Assembly: GCA_014529385.2 (NCBI GenBank)
Contig: CM043959.1
Span: forward strand, 15,444,309 to 15,508,308
Direction: 5' to 3'
DNA: 64,000 nt
Source of the DNA: Adiantum capillus-veneris
Taxonomy: Eukaryota; Streptophyta; Polypodiopsida; Polypodiales; Pteridaceae
The position numbers and the translations under genes were made by a program. Positions 10,283 through 21,504 of this stretch are shown here, one piece after another; positions within the stretch are counted from its first letter, which is position 1; each line of letters begins with the position of its first letter. The notes beneath the pieces were generated by a model that saw only the letters and a program-made list of their open reading frames with translations, did not search any database and was not told the origin of the DNA.

Positions 10283-10957
10283 ATGCCGAGTCCACCACCA
10301 TCACCGGTAGTTAAAGACACCAAAAATGAGCCAACTAAAGAAACTGAGCCTGAACAAGAGAAAGCAGTCAAAGCTACACAAGAGCCTGAACAGCAAAAGA
10401 CAGACGAATCTGCACAACACGCAGCCACTACACAAGAGCAACACAAAGAACAAGAGCCAGAGCCGAAAAGGGCAACGAGTCCTGCACCAGAGGAGACCAT
10501 AAAGTTTGAGCAAACACAGGAACATGGAATAGAGGAAACACCTTTCACCTCCACACAGCACGAAACGATCGAGGCATCCACAAAGCCTCAGGATGACAAA
10601 GTAGAAGAAGGCCAACCACAACCTCAAGGGCAAGAACAATCAGCCACCACGATGCAGCCAAGAGAGACACAAGAGACTGCCGAGACATCTAGGCAGCTAG
10701 CAAGGAATGAAGACTGGAAATCAAATGATGATGTAATCCTACAAGTCAACAAATATGCAAGGCAAATGCAGGATATGACAGAAAGACTTCGATCAGGAGC
10801 ACTTAGCGGTGGCACAAAGTCTAAAGATCTAGAGATGGTGATTAACGCTCTCCAAGGAGAGTTAGAAGACAGATTAAATGTCATCACCAATCTTCAGAGG
10901 CAAGTGCAGGAAATGAAAGCTGAAGCTGAACAACATCAGCTAGCAAGAGATAAATAG
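10283..10957 (+). CDS. Element U protein, Glu/Gln/Thr-rich central region
   Basis: An open stretch of 224 residues. Residues 1-130 are low-complexity and acidic (PSPPPSPVVKDTKNEPTKET, many EPEQ/TQE repeats). Residues 140-224 look like a coiled coil (VNKYARQMQDMTERLRSGAL; ITNLQRQVQEMKAEAEQHQL). It ends at a TAG that could once have been CAG, since the following codons continue the same coiled-coil style. No enzyme motif is present. The function is unknown; a structural, gag-like or accessory protein would fit the setting in an LTR element. Confidence 0.6.
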   Translation: MPSPPPSPVVKDTKNEPTKETEPEQEKAVKATQEPEQQKTDESAQHAATTQEQHKEQEPEPKRATSPAPEETIKFEQTQEHGIEETPFTSTQHETIEASTKPQDDKVEEGQPQPQGQEQSATTMQPRETQETAETSRQLARNEDWKSNDDVILQVNKYARQMQDMTERLRSGALSGGTKSKDLEMVINALQGELEDRLNVITNLQRQVQEMKAEAEQHQLARDK

Positions 10958-11782
10958 CAGAAGGAGATGGAGAGTTAGGTGACCTACTTACAAAATTTTC
11001 AGATGCTTGCAAAGCCAAAGATGAACAATTGACACAAGTTATCAACAAACTTCTAACTACAACCCTATCACTTCAGAAGATTCAAGTGCAGTTAGAAGTA
11101 GCGAACACCTCCCTGCAATACTCAGAGTAGAGAATAAATGATCAGGCAACTTTTTTGTGGCAAATACGAGAAAATCCCGCAGTAGCCTTGATCAAAGGGA
11201 CAGATGAAGTATACAAAGCATTTAAAAAAAGAACAAAGACCTCGAGCTGGAGCAGTCTCAACGCAAAGACCTGGCGTTGATGTGGGTGCAATGAGAAGAA
11301 GAGCTGCTAAAAGAAATAGCCAAGCTTAAAAGAGTTAACCAGCTGCTGCTCCTGAGAGATGGAAAGCCAAAAACGCAAGAAGAGGAAGGCACTTCGGAGC
11401 AGCCTCAAATAGAAATACCCTCAGTATCATTTGCTGAACTGGAGACACAATCCACATTAGAGTTGAGTGGTGAGGAAGATTTTTAGGTAACCATTACAGA
11501 AGAAGACACAGTGTCCATGGTCCAGCTCTCAAAGGTTGAAGAAGATGCACTAAAAGAAAAGATTGCACAAGAGGTAGATGAGCAGTGGTAGGCTATGATG
11601 AATTGGGAGTTGAAAGTTCTTCACTCCGTCAATGTTACACAACTCACTCCTCCCAATCAAATCAATGATCAATGGCACCAGCAATGCCTGTCCTACCCTC
11701 TGATAAAAGTTCAGTTGCTACAGGTAAAAGAAAGGCTTTACGCAGACATGCAAGTTGAGGGTGCAGATAAAGACCACCCGAA
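10958..11782 (+). pseudogene. Element U protein, coiled-coil region broken by stops and frameshifts
   Basis: Protein-like sequence continues through three frames: KFSDACKAKDEQLTQVINKL and VQLEVANTSLQYSE, then a TAG at 11128-11130; next LELEQSQRKDLALM and LLKEIAKLKRVNQLLLLRDG; then an acidic part with TAGs at 11484-11486 and 11589-11591. The heptad-like Leu spacing suggests a long coiled coil. Most stops are TAG. Not recognised as any known family. Confidence 0.5.
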
Positions 11783-12490
11783 GTGGAGGTTGATCTAGCT
11801 AAACAAAAACCCAAGATACTTGATTTTGTTCACGAGAGCATCTATGGCCCTGCAAAAAGATCCAACTTTTTGTCCTGTACCAAGAGTAAGACCTGGATAG
11901 CACATGAGACACTATTCAAGAAGCAGCCAACTTGGCTAAACTCCCCCATATTTCCTGCTCCAGAAAAGGGACCAGCGGCGGCTGAAGAATACATGGTGAA
12001 AACCCTAAAGGGTGCCATGTCATTCTTTAAAATTCTACCGGATTTGTCATGTGCTATGCTATATAAGATCTACTGAATGCGGCTCACATGCATCAAAGTG
12101 TTCAATGAGCCAGAGCAAGAAGGCACCCCTTGGATGTCATTCCTCGATGGTAATAAAGGTTTGTGCTATGATCTCAGTGGTCAACCTTCCGAAGAAGTCC
12201 TCTATGGCTTCTACGACAAATGCATGTTTCTACCTTCACACAATATGTTGGCATTCGAGAAAGCGTTCTACACGAGATTCTTCACTTGGCGAACGAAGAT
12301 ATTTGTGCCAGTGATCAGCAACCTCACATCAAGGTTTGTAGGCTACTCAACAGTGGAGCTGAAAAACAGACTAACTATGCAGTTTTTACAAGTGCCAGAT
12401 AAAGAAAGAGAAATCAGATACCAAAAGGCACTGAATGTACTTAAAGACCACCTCGCCAACTGCCAGCCCGAAGACTACTTCAGCCCATAA
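11783..12490 (+). pseudogene. Element U protein, C-terminal domain (PTWLN...KAFYTRFF)
   Basis: A single frame of about 235 residues with one stop, TGA at 12074-12076. Visible features are KSKTWIAHETLFKKQPTWLN, FPAPEKGPAAAEEYM, a helical Leu-rich stretch, WMSFLDGNKGLCYDL, EKAFYTRFF and a final helix ending CQPEDYFSP. The PTWLN-FP-P, W--F---KG and KAFYT-F motifs recur on the minus strand at 46340-45966 and 38813-38555, so this domain is conserved between two diverged copies. It is not reverse transcriptase, RNase H, integrase, protease or a zinc-knuckle gag. The frame stops 26 bp before a polypurine tract and LTR, which places it as the last gene of an LTR element. Function unknown. Confidence 0.65.
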
Positions 12491-12515
12491 AGTTGTGTCA
12501 AGGGATGACACAGGC

Positions 12516-12529
12516 AAGGAGGGGGGGAA
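12516..12529 (+). promoter_or_regulatory. Polypurine tract of element U
   Basis: The purine run AAGGAGGGGGGGAA sits directly before TGTTAG, the start of an LTR. Such tracts prime plus-strand DNA synthesis in LTR retrotransposons. It proves the plus-strand orientation of U. Confidence 0.85.
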
Positions 12530-13441
12530 TGTTAGCAGTAAGCTAACACGGATACCATTTTTCGGAGTTCTCATTGTAAAACACTTATTATTTTGATAAA
12601 TTGGGAATATTGGTAACTCCTATTTTCTTGGATAAACTCTATAATTAATGAGCCAGGGCTACAAGCTTCCAGATTGTATCAACCCGTCATTACCCATCTT
12701 TCATAGAACTCCCAGATTATTAGTTTTGACCACCAAAAACCTTGGCTAAGGTATGAAAGCCAATTTTTGTAAGTTATTATCAAGTTCTGGATAATGAAAT
12801 ACACAGCGTGAGCTAACGGTGCTCACTCCTCTCCTTCTCGCTTTTCCTACTCCCTCCCTAATTATCACATTGCAGTCGCGTTTGTTGCATTGCAACCGCA
12901 GGTAAGGCTCTACGCATTGACGTAAACACATCACGGTATTTCGTATCTTTTGGCGTCGCCGAGATCCGCGCTCTAATTTCATCATAGCTAGGAATTTACA
13001 CTTTCAAATCTAAAACTAAGCATAGGTGCGGTATTGGGGCATCATTGCTAAGCATTTACATGCATTCTGGATCAAAAATGACTAGGTCAAAAATCCACTG
13101 TTGTTAATAATCACGATTTTGGAACTTGACCTAAAGTGGGGTTTGAGACCATAAGCATGTGTGCTTAGGTCTTATAAACTTGTCCTAGAAATTTCGTTAC
13201 GTTTGGATGTCATTTGATGCTATAACGAATGTGATTTGTTTGTCGATGAGCGATTGGCTTTTGGTGATTTCAGTCACTTGAGTGTAGCTTGAGTTAGATG
13301 CGATTTGTTAGTTGTATTCCGAGAAATTGACAACTTCTTGTAGCCTCTATGCACTAGTCGAGTCAGCTTCATCCCATGGATTGATAATTTAATCGTAGTT
13401 CTCGCTAATACTGCAATAAGATAGGATGGTGAGGTTAGACA
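12530..13441 (+). mobile_element. 3' LTR of element U
   Basis: It begins TGTTAG right after the polypurine tract and ends GTTAGACA at 13441, 912 bp. The end was placed by similarity to the LTR at 36991-37880: both carry GCACTAGTCG, then GTCA, CATCC and GGATTGA about 60-100 bp before a GG..GT.AACA-like end. No matching 5' LTR is found upstream of 9 kb. Confidence 0.65.
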
Positions 13442-13474
13442 TGCGTCCCACACCTTGGGTTAGTTATTACAATC

Positions 13475-14795
13475 CTTTTTCTCCGTGGGCTTAAGATTTC
13501 TCTTAGCCCCTTGTTGGAACTTGATTTGTGAAGCCACCATGGTATGGTGTATGACCGCAGATATGGTGCATGGCCTTTGGGAGTTGACATACTCCGCCAT
13601 ATCTTCAATTAAACCCACACAAAAATTGTTGTTTTTGCTCTCCAAAATCCATCTTTTTGAAGACAGTGGTTTTGATATGTAAGTCCCAAAACTTTTCTAC
13701 ATATTTGTGAATAGATTTGTAGGGAGAGAGCTTCAAGATTTTTCCATTCGGTGAGTACTTTGTCTTTGGCATTGGTAGCCAAAAACTTCTTCATGATGGA
13801 AGCTCTTAAAGCTTTCCATGTTCATGGAGCTCACCGTTTGCCCGTAGGATAGACCACCATTGTCTGGTGGACTTTTGAAAATGCATAGCCACATAGTGTA
13901 GCTTAGAGGACTCCATGAAGCCGTCATCTCCAAACGCCGCATCAAATTGTTGGATGAAGGCCAAGACTTTGTCCATAGCACCAAAGGTGCCATTGTAGGT
14001 GAGAAAAGAGATGTTCTTTCCTCCCTCTTTGAACTTTTTGAGCTTGGACGACCTCTTCCACGCGGCATAGGATTTCCTATGGCCTCTTCTTTTTGGTGCT
14101 TCGAAAGCTGCACCATCACTTTCTTCAAAAGAGGAAGAGTTTGAGGAGGATGGAGTAGACGGTGACCTCTTTCTCGCCTTTTTCTTCCATTGTTCCTCCT
14201 TGTCTGCACCATCACTTTCTTCATAAGAGGAAGAGGATGAAGAAGATGGAGAAGAGGGTGACCTCTTTCTTGCCTTTTTCTTCTCTTGTTTTCTGTCGTC
14301 CCTCTTTGAATTATGTTGTGGAGAAGTGTGCAATGGTTTTCTCTGTTTAGGGGGTGTTGGAGAGCATTTTGCCCACCGTCTTCGTGGAGCCATCTCCACC
14401 AAGGTGGCAGGAGACTCACTTATTTCTTATTCTTTTGGTGGGGGCTCTACCATTGAAACTTGAGTTCTCCTTTGGGAAGGAGATGCGTCGTCAAGTAGTA
14501 GATTTTTGAGCCCTTCGTATGGATCCTCTTTTTCTTCCCTTAGCGGAGAGAGGCCTCTTTTGGAAGTCTCACAAGGAGGCTTCCTAGGTACTCTCACTTC
14601 TTGGTGGGGAGTTTGGAGAATCCCATGAGCATGTAGCTGCCGTTGCACTTCACTTTGGAGGGATGGATTGCACATGGCTTGTTGAAGCCTAGTAACAAGG
14701 TAATTAACAAGCATAGGGGCATCATTAGTAGCCTGTTCATTAGCAAAATCAAAGCTATCAACATTAATTTCACTCTCTTTACTATTGTCAGCCAT
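13475..14795 (-). pseudogene. Ty3-gypsy gag, copy 1
   Basis: Reads leftward from MADNSKESEINVDSFDFANE. An N-terminal segment (VNYLVTRLQQAMCNPSLQSE) is followed by a Pro/Lys/Ser-rich linker with acidic Ser repeats (SSPSSSSSSSYEESDGADKE). Then comes the retrotransposon gag domain, with FLTYNGTFGAMDKVLAFIQQ, KLHYVAMHFQKSTRQWW. Frames change near 14427 and 13806. The left end stops near 13475, before the zinc knuckle that the sister copy at 42520 retains, so the element is 3'-truncated against the U LTR. It is the same family as 42410-44000, with which it can be aligned almost throughout. Gag builds the particle; this copy cannot. Confidence 0.9.
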
Positions 14796-15219
14796 TCTAA
14801 CAACTTTTAGGTGTGAAATTTTTTAAGTGTACTTTGGCACTTCAAGCCCTAGCTGCTACTCCTCTTAACCCCTTTAGAAAAGCACTCAAGCTCCTGTACC
14901 CGTGGCTCGAATATATGTACTCGTGGCTCAAATATCATTAATTGCAAGGAACAGAAGAGAGGGTCTTTCACCACCAAAACAATACTGGCTCCTGTCACGC
15001 TTCTAATAGCTCAATAGTGGTCAAGCCATAGGCAAGCCCCATAGGACTCCACTATCAAGACCATAGCTCTCGACGATGATGCCTCCTTATCTGCACAAAG
15101 CAGGCGCACTGCAAGGCTGAAAAATCCCTATTCTACTTACTCATTTGAAATTAATAATACCAACCATTTATAGTCAGCTTGAGTACCTCTCTTCTTGAGC
15201 AAGAAAAGAAAAACCTTGT
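14796..15219 (-). other. Leader of gypsy copy 1
   Basis: This is untranslated sequence between primer site and gag. It is closely similar to 44030-44409 in copy 2, including the 'caagccccataggactcca' block. No gene is seen. Confidence 0.75.
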
Positions 15220-15231
15220 GATGTGATACCA
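15220..15231 (-). promoter_or_regulatory. Primer-binding site, gypsy copy 1
   Basis: The minus strand reads TGGTATCACATC, two mismatches from the initiator-Met site TGGTATCAGAGC. The matching place in copy 2 (44410-44421) is a perfect site, so this one has decayed. Confidence 0.85.
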
Positions 15232-15232
15232 A

Positions 15233-15786
15233 TGTAACATTTAATGGTCTAGTAACTTGTCTGTATCGGAAAGTAACATAGACATAGTGAGAATTTCATT
15301 AAAGTAGATTCCTAATGAGCATAGCCTATGAAGGGAGACATTTTACAATACAATACTTTGTGTTCCTTCAATATCTTGATGGTGCAATGAAGATGGAAGC
15401 TTCAAGCACCAAGCTTACACTTGAAAACACAACATCAATTCCCTCACAGTCTCAGACCTAAGACCTCACACACCTTCAAAGATGGTGAGAGCTAGCGGGG
15501 TATGAGAGTAGATTGAGAGGAAGAAGGAGTATTCTTACGAGAAAGAAGTATGTCTCCTCACATAATCACTCTTAATAGCTTAGCATAGCTTAGTAATTAG
15601 CATGGTAGAGGAGATGAGCATGCATTGGAGCTTGGATCTTGTTTGGATTTGCATCATAAAGCAAAGAGTTTTTGGTGTAGTCCTCCCTTCTCACAAGCTT
15701 GGAGCTCATGATGAGCTTTCCATTAAAGCTTGAGAAGGAGATAGTATTCTTTACTTCATACATGAGCTTGTGTGAGAGAGAGAGAG

Positions 15787-15849
<63 letters not shown>

Positions 15850-16540
15850 TAATTTCTTGCAAAAATCAGCCCCCTCTTTCTCTTGGTCGACCCTCTTGCT
15901 ATTTGCTCATGTTGGTATCCTATCAGACCGTGCAAAGCTTAGCCAATGACAATTAAGAAGCATAAGTGATAGCCTTATGACATGTGTCCCACTTTCCCCT
16001 TTTGTGAGAGATTTAGGTATTTAAATAATGCAATTAAACTCTCATTGGACCTCTTAGTCTTCTGGCCAATATGAATCAGGCAAGCCATTGGGCTGTTGAA
16101 TGCTCATTGGACCCCTCGGGAGACTGTCCAATAGTCTTCTAGAGAGGTTAATTTCTATTGGTTCTTTTATCAAGTGTTTTTAAATGAATTAAACTAAATT
16201 TACTCTAGCCTAATTCTCATTGGTCCACCTCTATGGCCATCCAATAGGATTTGAATGCTCCTTGGGGGCAACTGGGCTAGGAAGCTGACATGTGTCCACT
16301 ATGCCCTTTTTGTAAAGGGAGTTGGAAGAGTGTGTGTGTGTGTGTTTCTCTCTCATCCCCCATTATTATGGCTCACCCCCTCCTTGATAGGGATGTGAGA
16401 AGACTTTTTAGTCTTCCCCATGACCATCCAATTCCCCCACACTTTGGCCATTGGACATCACCTTTGAATTTTGGACCTTAGCATTTTGGAAGTCTTAATG
16501 GGCTGAACCTTAAGGCCTTTGAAGCCCATTGATGCACATT
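15233..16540 (-). mobile_element. 5' LTR of gypsy copy 1
   Basis: The inner edge is TGTAACATTTAATGG on the plus strand, one base from the primer site. Similarity to 44423-45838 runs to at least 16400. The outer edge is not certain. It contains two GT microsatellites: a long one at 15790-15848 and a short one at 16330-16346. The sister LTR has the reverse pattern. Confidence 0.75.
15774..15848. repeat. (AG)n(TG)n microsatellite
   Basis: About 8 AG units followed by 29 TG units inside the gypsy LTR. At the same place the sister LTR (about 45125-45140) has only a few. Confidence 0.95.
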
Positions 16541-17599
<1,059 letters not shown>

Positions 17600-17609
17600 A
17601 GGAGATGTT

Positions 17610-19040
17610 GTTCATGGACTAGCAAAAATGTTACAGTCCTCCAAAACTACTTAGAAAACTCATGAGTTTCAAGTGTAGCTAAGATGACTATAAGACGCAA
17701 ATATTTTTGCCGCCTTACCATGTTCTTCAGTAGGTCAAAGAGGATATCATTGAGTATTTTCCTTTCATGTGCTTCATCAAGCATAATAACACAATACTTT
17801 GAGACCTATGGTGCTCAAAAAAACCTAGGCTTAGTGTAATCCCATCTACAAATTTTCACATTCACCTCTAAGCTTTAAATTTTGAAGGTAAGAAAACCAA
17901 ATTGAGGGAAATTCATTGTAAAAATCGTCAAATATAGTCAATTTACACTGTAAAATTTTCCATGTGTAGGTTTTTCAAATTTTTGGAAGAAATTTTATTG
18001 TGAGTATACTGGCTAAGAGTTGGCTATCCACAAGCACTTCTCTTAGAAGCTTTTGCTAGATATTGTGTAACTTGTGTTGTTTTTCTTGAATTTCTCTAAT
18101 CACAACTAAATCCTGGTTCTTGTGGATTGCTCTAACTGGCTCATTTTCTAGCTTGTAGATTGTAAGACTTTATCTTTGCTATTGTATTGGTAGCGTTGAC
18201 CGCTTGCTGAATATGGGTACCTTAACAAATGCATCCTTCTTCTATCATAGCATATCATATGGAGAGAGTCGTGCACTGTGAAGTTCATGAATGAGATGCC
18301 ACTCTTGTTTTTGGCATGAGATCTTCCCAAGAACAGTTCATAGAGGATTCAAGCATGTTCCTTTGTTGTTTCTCTCACAACACATTCCTCTCTTTGGCTA
18401 AATTAAAAGATTTCATTGTAGGTCTATGATGTGAACCATCAAGATTGCTTACGATTTTCATAAAGTAGACATCAATGGAGTACCTTGTTTTCCCTCTAAA
18501 GAAGGCTGGTTCATTTTCTTTAAGGTCAATTTCAAGAACATCTCTAGAGACTTTGTCTTGATAGTCCATATAATCAGCATCGTATGTGGGGTAATCCCTC
18601 ACATCCAAGACACTTGATGATATTAGCTATTAAGCTTCCCATCTCTCAGGTGAATTTCATTATCTTTAGTGGTTTCCTAGAAGAGTCATGTTCACTGTCC
18701 TCTTAGATGAATGTACAAGAAATCTCTTTGTGACATGTTGAAGGCTAATTTATGATAGAGGATTAAGTACATCACTTAAAGAGCTGCTTCTTATTGCTAA
18801 ATTTATTTTTGCTTCGTAGGTACTACCTTAACCCATAGCTCTTGATATTTTCACAAATCCTTTTCCATTAGCGTTCATACATGTGGCAATTTGCAACACA
18901 TGAACAATCTCTACCTTTAATCCCTCAAGCTATACAAAGTAGCCATGATCCATAACATGTGAAAATCTATAACCTTAGTAAACGTTGAGAAACTTTCTCT
19001 CTTTGAGCCTTTCCATCACCATCCTTATCCTGATTTTATG
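17610..19040 (-). pseudogene. Processed pseudogene of a PRP22/DHX8-type DEAH-box splicing helicase
   Basis: DHX8/PRP22 is the nuclear ATPase that releases spliced mRNA from the spliceosome. Reading leftward, pieces appear in family order. The S1 RNA-binding domain is at about 18975-18835 (VMDHGYFV-stop-LEGL, VHVLQIATCMNANGKGFVK). Then come PLKIM and SPERWEA-stop-stop-LI (about 18650-18625), VLDVRDYPTYD, LEIDLKENEPAFFRGKTRYS, NLAKERNVL and QQRNML, WEDLMPKT, HLIHELHSARLSPYDML and KKDAF (about 18200). Next is a decayed motif I, SRKTTQVTQYLAKAS (about 18070). After a gap lies motif II MLDEAHERK with DEAH at 17767-17778, then LRLIVILATLE, where the family has SAT. Motifs Ia and Ib are missing and there are many stops and shifts. 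Exons that are split in functional plant genes run together, which suggests a cDNA copy. It ends against the microsatellite on one side and telomere-like sequence on the other. Confidence 0.85.
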
Positions 19041-19620
19041 TTTGAATAAGCCTCAACCATAAGCCCACAACCTTGAAGCCTAAACCTATGCCCTATAACC
19101 CCAAACCCCAAAACTCTATGATCCTAAACCACATAACTCTATAGCCCAATAACCCTAGACCCCATAACCCTATAACCTTAAAACCTAAATGCTAATCCCT
19201 ATAAGCCTATAATCCTTTACCCTAGGCCCTCAACCCCAAACCATAACCCTAAACCTTAAAACCATAACCCTAAACCCTATAACCCGATAACCCTAAACAC
19301 TAAATCCCATAACCTTGTAGCCCTAAATCCTACACAATAGAACCTAAAGCCTAATATTTTAGCCCCAAACCATAAACCCTAAACCTTGAACCATAAACCC
19401 TAAACCCTAGACCCTATAAACCTAAACCTTATATCTCTAATCTCCATAACCCTATTACCTTGAATCCTAAACTCTATACCATAAACCCAAAACACTAATA
19501 CTTTAAGCCCTAAGCCCCAAACTTAGGACCCTATATGCTAAACCAAAAGGTTTCAACCTTAAGTCCCAAACCTTGAACCCTAAACTATAAAATCTAAGCC
19601 CCAACCCTAATCGCATGGAA
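19041..19620. repeat. Degenerate telomere-like tract (CCCTAAA type)
   Basis: About 580 bp is built from CCCTAAA, CCTATAA, CCCCAAA and similar heptamer/octamer variants, for example 'aaccctaaaccttgaacc' near 19376. This is the C-rich strand of the plant telomere repeat TTTAGGG, strongly diverged. Perfect runs are never more than about two units, so it is old or never a true telomere. Confidence 0.75.
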
Positions 19621-19639
19621 ATTGACTCATAGTTAGACT

Positions 19640-20302
19640 AGCTTGCAAAGGTTCAAGATGCTACTAATTGGCTTCGAGTCATGTTACAAATATGTGCACT
19701 AGAACTGACATGAACTCATGTGTTGAAGCCCTTGATGTTCTGATGGAGACTGTGGTAAATTCATGAAGTATACATAGTGCCTTGCAAATGCCTAATAGTC
19801 TAGATGCATTAACATCCTACAAGGCACGGAGTCAAGAATATGCATTAGATTTGGATGACTGACCATATCTCATTAAACTTGATAGCTAGCTGAGTCTTCT
19901 TGCGAACGCTGAATTTCCCAACACAATCAAGCTTCAATTGCACTTGAACTAATGTAAACTTGAGTGTAGTGTCTTATACAATATACTACTTCTTTCAAAC
20001 AATGTTTCCATAAAAACTCCATCACCAACTAGCACTCAGTTGTCTTAATGTTCAAAGAAACTTTTTTATCTTCATCATAAGTATGCATACTGGTTTCCAC
20101 TATCTTCAATGATCTGGATGCATTTCCACTCTTGAAAAGGGTGACAATTTATAGCACATGGGTAGCATCTAGCCAAATCTCATGGATCAAGCTTGATAGC
20201 TAGTCAATTTTTCTTGCAAAGACTCAATATGCTAGCACCAAGATTTTGTTGCACTTGAGCTGATGTGAACTCAAGTGTTTTTTTTCTCATAAAGCATGAT
20301 GC

Positions 20303-20373
<71 letters not shown>

Positions 20374-21415
20374 TCCCCAAATAGTCAATTGTCTTGATGT
20401 TGAGAGCAACTTTTTTGTCTTCTCTCTCATGTATACAACATGATGTAAAGTCTATTGTATTCTCTCATAAAGTGCAATGCCTCTATAAGATAATGGTTCC
20501 ACAAGGACTAGTCAACCATCCAACACTCAACTTTCTTGACTTGACTGGTACCTAGGTTAGATCTTGTAATAGTTGTCATAAAGATTTGAGGTAGGTTACA
20601 AATATGTGCTCTAGAATTGATGTGAACTCATGTGTTGAATCCCTTAATGTGCTCATGGAAACTCTGGTAAATTCAACATATGTATACATGGTGCCTTGAC
20701 AATGTCTAAAACTCTGGATACATTAATATTTTCCAAGGGATGAAGGGGATGCGAGTTGATAGTAGGGAGTCATAACTATGCACTAGAGGTGGCCAACTGG
20801 ACAAATCTCATGGAACTTGATATTTAGTCAAGTTTTCTTCCAAAGACACAATATACTAGTGACAAGCTTCCATTGCACTTGAACTAATGCGAACTCAAAT
20901 GAAGTTTCTCATAAAACACATTTTTTTTAAAGAAAAATTGTTCCACAAGAATTGGGACTATCCCTTAGTTGTCTTGACATGAGAGAAACTTTGTTATCTT
21001 CAACATAAGTATGCATATTGGTTTTCCATTATGTTTATTGGTTTTGATGCCTTGACGCACATCGTAACGTCTATGATGGAGATTTGGATGGCTCGCCAAA
21101 TCTAATGGGACTTGATCGATAGCTATGTTAGTTTGCAATGGTTTAAGACATTTCCATATAGATTCAACAAATTGTGCACTAGAATCAATGTAAAATCATG
21201 TGTTGAAGCTCTTCATGTGCTCATGGAAACTATGGTAAATTCAACATATGTATATATAGTATACTACTAATACTTAAAAGTTTGGATGCATTATTATCTT
21301 GCAAGGCATGAGGGGTTGGCAGCAGGTGATTAAGAATATGCATTAGTTTTGAACAATTGGCCAAATCTCATGGAAGTTGATAGCTAGTGGAGGTTGCTTG
21401 CAAAGACATTAGGGA
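19640..21415. repeat. Satellite-like block of diverged ~450-930-bp units
   Basis: Related passages start near 19640, 20120, 20570 and 21120. Shared phrases include 'atgtgaactcatgtgttgaa', 'ggaaactctggtaaattcaac', 'ccaaatctcatggaacttga' and 'ttgcacttgaactaatg'. Units differ by large indels. No protein frame. One unit holds an (AT)n run. Confidence 0.65.
20307..20369. repeat. (AT)31 microsatellite
   Basis: An uninterrupted AT run inside the satellite-like block. It could extrude as a cruciform. Confidence 0.98.
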
Positions 21416-21504
21416 GTGGTGTTAATTTGACTAGCATTAATAGTTAACATTAGTGAGATAAGTCTATGCATGAGGTTTGAACGTATATAAGATCCCCATT
21501 TTAT

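Noticed and set aside
10276-10639. Cys/Ser-rich minus-strand frames opposite the U gene
   Set aside because: They are shadows of the Glu/Gln-rich plus-strand frame; GAA and CAA codons read as Phe, Cys and Leu in reverse.
19041-19620. A true chromosome end
   Set aside because: Repeats are heavily diverged and flanked on both sides by tens of kb of ordinary sequence.
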